From positions 1 to 6,796 of the forward strand of contig JAGQJJ010000218.1 of the NCBI GenBank assembly GCA_020430675.1: DNA of 6,796 bases. The letters are read 5' to 3'. The stretch comes from Myxococcales bacterium (GTDB taxonomy: Bacteria; Myxococcota; Bradymonadia; UBA7976; UBA1532). Shown here piece by piece: positions 1 to 6,796 of the stretch. The notes under the pieces were generated by a model that saw only the letters and a list, made by a program, of their open reading frames with translations, did no database searches and had not been told where the DNA came from. Within the stretch, counting starts at the first letter, position 1. Every line of letters begins with the position of its first letter. Made by a program: the position numbers and the translations under genes.

Positions 1-1
1 C

Positions 2-70
2 GACAACCGCCCGCTGCCGAACATTGAGTGGGCCGGCGGCAGCGTGCGCGTCGACGAGGCGGCGCCATGA
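2..70 (+). CDS. C-terminal tail of an unidentified upstream protein (5' partial)
   Basis: The second forward frame is open from the window edge to a TGA at 68-70 and encodes 22 residues, ending in GGSVRVDEAAP. Its stop overlaps the ATG of the metallopeptidase as ATGA (67-70), the usual arrangement of translationally coupled genes. That overlap is the main reason to regard so short a frame as real. No domain can be recognised from 22 residues. The tail is mildly acidic, with no hydrophobic segment and no aromatic C-terminus, so it gives no hint of a membrane location. The function is unknown. It is inferred to sit upstream in the same operon as the peptidase. Confidence 0.6.
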   Translation, partial: DNRPLPNIEWAGGSVRVDEAAP

Positions 71-1869
71 AGGCGGCGGCGCTGCTGCTGATCTGGGCGC
101 TGCCCGCCTGGGCCGCCCCCGATGTGGCCGCGGTCGAGGCCGTGCGGCTGGCGCGCCTGCATCGGCCGGTGTTGCGTTCGGTGGGCGCACGGAAGGGGCA
201 GATCCCCACGTATGACATCCTCAGCCTGAATGTCAGCGCTGACTTCCCGGGCCGGACGCCGCCGGTCATGGTGACGTTCTCCGTGCGCATCGAGGCCGAG
301 GAAGACATCGACGAGGTGGAGTTCGCCGCGCCGTTTTTTGTCGCCGAGCAGGTCTTGAGCGAGGACGGCCCGGTGGAGTTCATCGCCGACGAGGCCGAGG
401 GCACCCTGACGGTCTTCTTCGGTCGCACGCTCACCGCACGGGCCGAGGCCGAGATTGTCATCGATGCGACGCTGACGCTGCCCTGCGGGGTCGACGCGGG
501 GCCGGGATGCGTCAACGAAGGCGGACTGCTGCACATCCTGGCCGACGGCTGGTACCCGATGAACCGCCGCGCGCCCCTGGCCGACCGGTTCAGCTACGCG
601 CTCGACATGCGCGCGCCCGAGCCGTTGGTGCCCTCGGGCACCGGAGAGCGCCTGTCGATCGGGCCGCGCTGGCAGACGGCCAGCGGCATTGACGCCAGCA
701 CCTTGGGGCTGGCCGTCGGCGCCTACACCTTCATCGACCGACCGGGCCCGATCGAGGCTTTTGCGCCGCCGGACGTGACCGCCGCTGACGCCGAGCAGCT
801 CGCGCAGATGGCCGAGCAGGCGATGCACGTGTACGCCGACCTGTTCGGCCCCTACCCGTTCGATCGGCTGGCGCTGACCGCGATCAGCGACCGCGCGGGC
901 GTGGCGCTGGGTCCGCAGGCCAACCTGCTGCTGCCGGTGGGCCTGTGGCCGACGACGCCGCCGGGCAGCGCGCAGAACGCGGCCAACCGCATGGTGGTGC
1001 ACCACGAGGTGGGCCATCAGTACTTCTTCAACCTGCTGGCCATCGCCAACCCGGGCGACACCTGGCTGTCGGAGGGCTTCGCCGAGTACGCCTCGACGCG
1101 GGCATCCGAGGTGGTCACCGGCACGCGCGACCACGCGCGGCTCAATTACTGGCATTATGTGCTCGCCGCGACGCCCACCGACGACTTTGCCATCGACACG
1201 CCCTCATCGCCGCAGCAGCCGCTGGCCCGCGAGGTGCTTTACTTCAAGGGCAGCGCGCTGTTGTGGCAGTTGCACGATCGCTACGGCCGCGAGGCGTTTG
1301 ACGCGGCGTTGCGCGCCTATGTCGAACAGTTCAGCGGGCGCATCGTGACGACCGATCTGCTCGAGACCTCGCTGGCGGCGTCACTCGGGCCCGAAGTGAC
1401 CGATTTTTTTGATCAGTGGGTGCACCTCGCCGGTTTCCCGACCCTGACCGTCAGCGTTCGACGGGCCAACGAGAGCCGCCGCGATCTGACCGTGGGCATC
1501 GCGCAGTCGCCCGCGCGGCGACGGCCCTGGTCGGGCCCGCTGCCGGTGGTCATTCACGCGCCCGACGGCACCACCCGCCCGGCCGCGCTTGAGGCCAGCG
1601 CGGATGTTCAGGCGCTGCGGGTCGAAGACGGGCAGTGGATCGAGATCGATCCCGAGCTGACCTGGTTCCGCCGCATTCGGCCCGAGCCAGCGGGCGACGT
1701 GAACCTCGACGGCGTTGTCGACGGCCTCGACCTGCTCGACGTGCACGCCGCGCTCGGCCGTGAGCCGCCCGATCCCGCGTGGGATGACCGCGTCGACGTG
1801 AACGATGACGGGCGAATCGATGGCGCCGATGTGGATCGGCTGCTTCAGCAGTTCGGGCAGGCCAACTGA
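67..1869 (+). CDS. Secreted M1-like (gluzincin) zinc metallopeptidase with C-terminal dockerin-like calcium-binding domain
   Basis: This 600-aa protein is predicted to be exported and to cleave peptides outside the cytoplasm. Residues 1-16 form a signal peptide (one Lys, a Leu/Ala core, then AWA before the mature Ala). This favours the ATG at 67 over a GTG 39 nt upstream that would add an Arg-rich leader; GAGG at 56-59 is a plausible ribosome binding site. The zinc site is clear: H313-E314-x-x-H317, then exactly 18 residues to E336 (HEXXH-x18-E, the M1 signature). Y392 in YFKG fits the family's catalytic tyrosine, and FFDQW at 447-451 followed by GFPTL fits the end of the M1 catalytic domain. 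C140 and C148 could form a disulfide. The place of the aminopeptidase GxMEN motif reads GPQAN (282-286), lacking the glutamate that binds a substrate N-terminus, so aminopeptidase activity is uncertain. Residues 544-555 and 577-588 are two dockerin-type Ca2+ loops. The gene overlaps the gene before it by ATGA. Substrate unknown. Confidence 0.9.
   Translation: MKAAALLLIWALPAWAAPDVAAVEAVRLARLHRPVLRSVGARKGQIPTYDILSLNVSADFPGRTPPVMVTFSVRIEAEEDIDEVEFAAPFFVAEQVLSEDGPVEFIADEAEGTLTVFFGRTLTARAEAEIVIDATLTLPCGVDAGPGCVNEGGLLHILADGWYPMNRRAPLADRFSYALDMRAPEPLVPSGTGERLSIGPRWQTASGIDASTLGLAVGAYTFIDRPGPIEAFAPPDVTAADAEQLAQMAEQAMHVYADLFGPYPFDRLALTAISDRAGVALGPQANLLLPVGLWPTTPPGSAQNAANRMVVHHEVGHQYFFNLLAIANPGDTWLSEGFAEYASTRASEVVTGTRDHARLNYWHYVLAATPTDDFAIDTPSSPQQPLAREVLYFKGSALLWQLHDRYGREAFDAALRAYVEQFSGRIVTTDLLETSLAASLGPEVTDFFDQWVHLAGFPTLTVSVRRANESRRDLTVGIAQSPARRRPWSGPLPVVIHAPDGTTRPAALEASADVQALRVEDGQWIEIDPELTWFRRIRPEPAGDVNLDGVVDGLDLLDVHAALGREPPDPAWDDRVDVNDDGRIDGADVDRLLQQFGQAN
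1696..1833 (+). other. Dockerin-like paired calcium-binding loops encoded at the 3' end of the peptidase gene
   Basis: The last ~57 residues of the peptidase contain two copies of a D-x-N-x-D-G-x-x-D-G-x-D loop, at residues 544-555 (DVNLDGVVDGLD) and 577-588 (DVNDDGRIDGAD), 33 residues apart. Each is followed by a helix-like segment (LLDVHAALG and VDRLLQQFG). This is the F-hand arrangement of type I dockerins. In cellulosomes such domains bind cohesins; in many other bacteria they end secreted proteins without a known cohesin. No cohesin is visible here, so a role in calcium-dependent stability or surface attachment is inference. Confidence 0.8.
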
Positions 1870-1893
1870 CGCGGCGTCGACCGCGGGGCGTCA
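1867..1893. terminator. Possible weak bidirectional terminator hairpin between convergent genes
   Basis: The two convergent genes are separated by 21 nt. TGACGC (1867-1872) and GCGTCA (1888-1893) form a 6-bp inverted repeat that contains the stop codons of both genes. An alternative inner stem pairs GCGG (1871-1874) with CCGC (1881-1884). There is no T-run on either side, so an intrinsic terminator is weakly supported. Such short GC-rich stems also arise by chance at this base composition. Confidence 0.25.
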
Positions 1894-3108
1894 ATCGCGA
1901 GGCGTTGATTTCACGATCGGCACCGGGCCGGTGCGCGCCAGCAGGCGCTCGCGGTCGGGCAGCGTGAAGCGGAAATGCGCGCCCTCGCCGGGCTTCGACT
2001 CGACCCAGATCGCGCCGCGATGCCGCTCGACCACCTTGCGACAGATGGCGAGACCGATGCCCGAGCCGGGGTACTCCGAGCGCGCGTGCAACCGCCGAAA
2101 CGGCGCAAAGATGCGTTGCGCGTGCTCCGGGTCGATGCCGATGCCGGCGTCGCGCACGCCGAAGATCCACGCGCCCTCGCCGCGCTCGGCGGTGATCTCG
2201 ACGCGCGGGGTCTGCCCGTCGACAAACTTGAGCGCGTTGGCCATCAGGTTCTGGAAGACCTGGATGAACAGCGCGCGATCGGCCATCACCTCCGGCAGCT
2301 CGGCGGGCTGCACGAACTCGGCGTTGGTCTCCAAAAAGGCGACGTCCAACGCCTCGCGGGCGGCTTTGATGCAATCGGCGATAGGGAAGCTGGCAAACGC
2401 CAGCGCCTCTTCGCCGACCCGGGTCAGGCGCACCAGCGACTGCACCAGGTCTTTCATGCGCACCGCAGCTTCGGAGATGACCTGCACATCCCACCGCGCC
2501 TCTTCGGGTAGCGCCTGGCCCGCGTCTTCCACCAACAGTTCGCTGAATGAGACCAGCTTGCGCAGCGGCTCCTGCAGGTCATGGCTGACCATATGGGTGA
2601 AGTCGGCCAGTTCGCGGTTCATGCGTTCAAGCTCTTCGTTGGTCGCCGAGAGCACCTCGGCGGTGTCGCGCAGGCGGTTCTCCGCTTCGACCTGCTCGGC
2701 CATGCGCGCCTGAAGCTCGTCGTTGATGCGCTCGACTCCGGGCAGTTGCAGCGCGCGGGGCAGCACGCGCACCAGCGCGATGACCGTCACCCACGAGACG
2801 GTGGCGGTGATGACCTTTGAGGTGGCCGAGAAGCGGTACCAGGGCTGCCAGAACAGCGAGGCTTCGATGAGATGGCCGACGCCGCATGAGAGGATGAAAG
2901 CGACAAACAGCCACATCACCCGCGGGAAGGGCACGTCGCGGCGACGGGTGACAAACCAGGCGAGCACGAGGGGAATCGCGAGGTAGGCGCCAAAGATGGC
3001 GAGGTCGGCGACGATGTGCACGAGGCCGTGCGCGGTCGTCCAGTTGCCGCAATGCCACCGCGCGGGGAAGTCGGCCGTGTCGAACAGCGTGTGAAGCAAA
3101 TCGAGCAC
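1891..3108 (-). CDS. Membrane sensor histidine kinase with ethylene-receptor-like (ETR1-type) transmembrane domain
   Basis: This 405-aa sensor kinase should autophosphorylate on histidine and pass phosphate to a response regulator not encoded here. Three membrane helices (about 31-53, 64-87 and 96-118) match the ethylene-binding domain of plant ETR1 and cyanobacterial homologues. D35 and Y42 have the spacing of ETR1 Asp25 and Tyr32, P46 that of Pro36, and I72, C75 and H79 that of Ile62, Cys65 and His69, the last two being the copper ligands. K98 resembles ETR1 Lys91, though with a shorter loop before it. A coiled coil (about 125-168) leads directly to the phosphoacceptor H176 in SHDLQEPLR. 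The ATPase domain follows: N291 in the N box, D320 in DAGIGID, F334/F337 in IFAPF, and GSGIG at 348-352. There is no PAS, GAF or receiver domain. The GTG start is supported by GAGGTGA 3 nt upstream. Kinase identity is near certain. The sensor assignment rests on matching residues; ethylene or copper binding is inferred. Confidence 0.9.
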   Translation of the reverse strand: MLDLLHTLFDTADFPARWHCGNWTTAHGLVHIVADLAIFGAYLAIPLVLAWFVTRRRDVPFPRVMWLFVAFILSCGVGHLIEASLFWQPWYRFSATSKVITATVSWVTVIALVRVLPRALQLPGVERINDELQARMAEQVEAENRLRDTAEVLSATNEELERMNRELADFTHMVSHDLQEPLRKLVSFSELLVEDAGQALPEEARWDVQVISEAAVRMKDLVQSLVRLTRVGEEALAFASFPIADCIKAAREALDVAFLETNAEFVQPAELPEVMADRALFIQVFQNLMANALKFVDGQTPRVEITAERGEGAWIFGVRDAGIGIDPEHAQRIFAPFRRLHARSEYPGSGIGLAICRKVVERHRGAIWVESKPGEGAHFRFTLPDRERLLARTGPVPIVKSTPRD

Positions 3109-3246
3109 GACTCACCTCAACCAGAAGTGGTCAAGCCTTGCGAGGGGGGCCCTGGTCCGGTCAACGCGGACGCAACAACCCCCTCTTCGCGAGCGGTTCG
3201 CGACCCTCCCATCGGATCGACACGCGAACGGCGAGGGCGGCCGCGA
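3109..3246 (-). promoter_or_regulatory. 138-nt intergenic region between hutU and the histidine kinase, with inverted and direct repeats
   Basis: This is the only sizeable non-coding stretch. It holds (a) a 7-bp stem GAGGGGG (3142-3148) with CCCCCTC (3179-3185), enclosing a second stem GTCCG (3155-3159) with CGGAC (3167-3171); (b) a direct repeat TTCGCGA at 3186-3192 and 3197-3203, whose TCGCGA cores can also pair with each other; and (c) GTTCGCG (3196-3202), which can pair instead with CGCGAAC (3223-3229). Structures (b) and (c) are mutually exclusive. The region could be a terminator after hutU, a structured leader, or an operator for the kinase gene. No T-run follows the stems, and no good -10 box lies 17 nt from either TTGACC hexamer, so none of these roles is established. 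Confidence 0.35.
3112..3118 (-). promoter_or_regulatory. Strong ribosome binding site of the histidine kinase
   Basis: On the - strand GAGGTGA ends 3 nt before the GTG at 3108-3106. Counted from the GAGGT core the spacer is 5 nt. It matches the anti-Shine-Dalgarno end of 16S rRNA and decides the GTG start. Confidence 0.75.
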
Positions 3247-5288
<2,042 letters not shown>

Positions 5289-5292
<4 letters not shown>

Positions 5293-6722
5293 GGTGCGTC
5301 TCCCGGTTCAGCCTGACAGTCGATCGGCACGAGGTAAAGGCCGTCGCCGCCATAATCGCGCGCGTGCACCACGAGGTAGCCCGACGGCGTGGCGAACACG
5401 AGCGGATCGGTGCTGTGCTGGCGCTCGGGCGAGAGGAAGAGGGGGTCCGAGAGCGGCTGCCCGGCAGCGTCGAAGCGCGCAAAAGCGACCCGCATCTCGT
5501 TGACGCCCGTCTCGACGGTGTACGCCAGCCCCAGCTCACCGAAGCCCGCGTGCCAGACACCGCCTGCCGGGTTGCCACCGCCGAGCAGGCCGATCGACGC
5601 CACCATCACGTCCACCGGGGCCGGCTCGCGCGGCCACAAGCGGCTCAGGTGCAGGTCGAGCGGCTCGTCTTCGACCGGCAGGTGCTGCCACAGCATCCAG
5701 ACGGCGTCGGGCGCGGCGAAGAGTCGGTCGGCGCGCACCGGCCCCATCAGCTCGGTCAGCCGCTCGCCAAAAGGTGAGGCCGCGTTGGTCTCGATGCGCG
5801 CCGTCTGCAGGTCGTCTTGGAAGACCTGATCGTACCAGGCGCTCCAGACTGCCAACAAGCCGGCCATCGGGTGTGCGATCAGGTGAATCGAGTCGCCGAC
5901 GCCCTCGGCGTCGAACTCATCGACCGGCGCCGGGAAGTTGCCCCCTGCGTCGGCGACCAGGATTTGCAGGCGGCCGGAGACGTCATCGGTGTCGAGCACG
6001 ACGCCGAGCGCCAGCCGGTCCTGGTAGGGCGCGAGCGACACGCTGTCAAAGCGCGGCGAGGTCATCAGGATGCGGTCGTCGATGCGCCGGCAGCCCCCGT
6101 CGGCGGTGTCGAAGCGCGTCAGATGCAGCTCGGCCGGCGCCTCATCCGGCGCGCCTTCGCGCGCGGGCAGCACCACCCAGCCGACAAAGACGGTGTCGCC
6201 GATGCGCGCGATGGCCGGCCGCTGGTCCACCGGGCGCGGCGGCACCTCGAAGTAGAGCGATGGCAGGGCGCCCATGTCGTTGGGCGCGATGCAGGTCACC
6301 GAGAGGCCGGTGCCGGGGTCGGCGTCCGGCGGATCGGCGCCGGACCAGGTGAGCACGAGGCGGCCGTCATCGAGCCGAAGCCCGGCGGGCGGCATGCGAT
6401 CGGCCACGCTGGCGATGCGGACCCGCGTGCCCGCGTGGCAGACGACCGGTGGCGGGCCGCCATCGGGCCGATCGGGCGGCCCTTGATCACGCGCCGCGTC
6501 GGTCGTCGCGTGCGGCGTTGCATCGGCCGCGGCATCCGGCGGTGGCGTCCCATCCAACCCGCCATCGATGCGGCGCGCGTCGGGCCCCTCAACCGCCGCG
6601 CAGGCGCCGGCGACGCATGCCTGGCCCGCGGGGCAATCGGGGTCGGCGTAGCAGGCGCGCAACACCGGCGCTTCGAGGCAGCCGGCGAGCAGCGCGGCAG
6701 CGAGCAGCAGAGATCGGCTCAT
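5289..6722 (-). CDS. Outer-membrane-type lipoprotein with Cys-rich N-terminal motif and possible beta-propeller domain
   Basis: This 477-aa protein begins with a short signal sequence and a lipobox, LLAG-C15. Leu at +2 and the absence of Asp favour outer membrane sorting. Next comes a compact cysteine motif (C24, C30, C36, C41; pattern C-x5-C-P-x-G-Q-x-C-x4-C), seen in many lipoproteins of myxobacteria and relatives. A linker at about 46-93 is dominated by Asp, Ala, Pro and Gly. The remainder (about 95-470) is beta-rich, with spaced hydrophobic strands such as GRLVLTW, GDTVFVGWV, AGLLAVWSAW, AVWMLW, LGLAYTVE and GYLVVHARD, suggesting a propeller-like fold. C95, C144, C211 and C469 could pair. 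The ATG at 6722 is chosen because it places the lipobox correctly; a longer frame would add an Arg-rich leader reading into the upstream gene. It starts 1 nt after that gene's stop and overlaps hutU. I recognise no specific family or catalytic residue; function unknown. Confidence 0.85.
5299..5304 (-). promoter_or_regulatory. Ribosome binding site of hutU inside the lipoprotein gene
   Basis: On the - strand GGGAGA lies within the last codons of the lipoprotein gene. The spacer from the GGGAG core to the hutU ATG (5292-5290) is 7 nt. It supports the ATG start that overlaps the preceding stop codon. Confidence 0.6.
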
Positions 6723-6723
6723 C

Positions 6724-6795
6724 TCAGAACCGCCACGAGAAGGCCGGGGTCGCCGCATGCGCGGTCGCTTCGGGCGGCGCGTCCTCGACCACAAA
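6724..6795 (-). CDS. C-terminal tail of an upstream protein, possibly an outer-membrane beta-barrel (5' partial)
   Basis: One - strand frame is open from the window edge to a TGA at 6726-6724 and encodes 23 residues ending in TPAFSWRF. The stop lies 1 nt before the lipoprotein ATG, so the two genes are probably co-transcribed and translationally coupled. Phe19, Trp21 and Phe23 alternate and the last residue is Phe, resembling the C-terminal signal of outer-membrane beta-barrel proteins read by the BAM complex. With only 23 residues this is a hint. The Ala/Pro/Glu-rich stretch before it has no recognisable motif. Confidence 0.55.
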   Translation of the reverse strand, partial: FVVEDAPPEATAHAATPAFSWRF

Positions 6796-6796
6796 G

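Noticed and set aside
28..66. Longer peptidase start at the GTG at 28
   Set aside because: It would add an Arg-rich 13-residue leader before a well-formed signal peptide and overlap the upstream gene much further. The ATG at 67 has the ATGA overlap and a GAGG site.
1404..1410. Run of seven T within the peptidase gene, as a slippage site or internal terminator
   Set aside because: It encodes part of the conserved DFFDQW segment in the correct frame, has no preceding hairpin, and the frame continues intact to the dockerin-like domain.
1550..2494. - strand frame spanning the end of the peptidase and the kinase ATPase domain
   Set aside because: It is an Arg-rich frame-shifted reading of the kinase that continues antisense into the dockerin-like region, with no motif of its own.
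1805..2713. + strand frame of about 300 codons antisense to the kinase
   Set aside because: It is Ser/Arg/Ala-rich, starts inside the peptidase 3' end, and overlaps conserved kinase motifs on the other strand.
3129..3164. Two TTGACC hexamers on the - strand (3164-3159 and 3134-3129) as -35 boxes
   Set aside because: The hexamers about 17 nt downstream are GC-rich (GCAAGG and GTCGTG) and do not resemble a -10 box, so no promoter can be claimed.
6723..6794. Extension of the lipoprotein start upstream to 6794
   Set aside because: It would place an Arg/Pro-rich 24-residue stretch before the lipobox signal sequence and overlap the upstream reading frame that ends at 6724.

Overview
The window is very GC-rich, gene-dense DNA with long open frames on both strands, ATGA-type gene overlaps and secreted or lipid-anchored products. 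The lipoprotein combines a lipobox, a DCPxGQxC cysteine cluster and an Asp/Ala/Pro-rich linker, a style common in Myxococcota and related former Deltaproteobacteria. That lineage is an inference: there is no rRNA or marker gene here to confirm it.

Layout: (1) On the + strand, the last 22 codons of an unidentified gene (2-70) overlap by ATGA the start of a secreted M1-type (gluzincin) metallopeptidase (67-1869), which ends in a dockerin-like pair of calcium-binding loops. (2) Convergent to it, after a gap of only 21 nt, is a membrane histidine kinase on the - strand (3108-1891). Its three-helix sensor carries the residue pattern of the plant and cyanobacterial ethylene-receptor domain (D-x6-Y, then I-x2-C-x3-H). 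(3) A 138-nt gap (3109-3246) holds several inverted repeats and a short direct repeat. (4) Upstream of the kinase on the same strand is a long-form urocanate hydratase, hutU (5292-3247). (5) It overlaps by ATGA a 477-aa outer-membrane-type lipoprotein (6722-5289). (6) The lipoprotein starts 1 nt after the stop of another - strand gene (6795-6724), of which only a tail ending in alternating aromatics and a terminal Phe is visible.

The - strand genes (tail, lipoprotein, hutU) look like one translationally coupled unit, with the kinase possibly co-transcribed or driven from the 138-nt gap. No other histidine-utilisation genes (hutH, hutI, hutG) and no response regulator are in the window, so hutU and the kinase both appear without their usual partners. 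The most notable item is the ethylene-receptor-like kinase. The family is already known in plants, cyanobacteria and some other bacteria, so this is an unusual occurrence rather than a new system. I found no CRISPR array, tRNA, rRNA, insertion sequence or phage gene, and no gene-free stretch above 138 nt.
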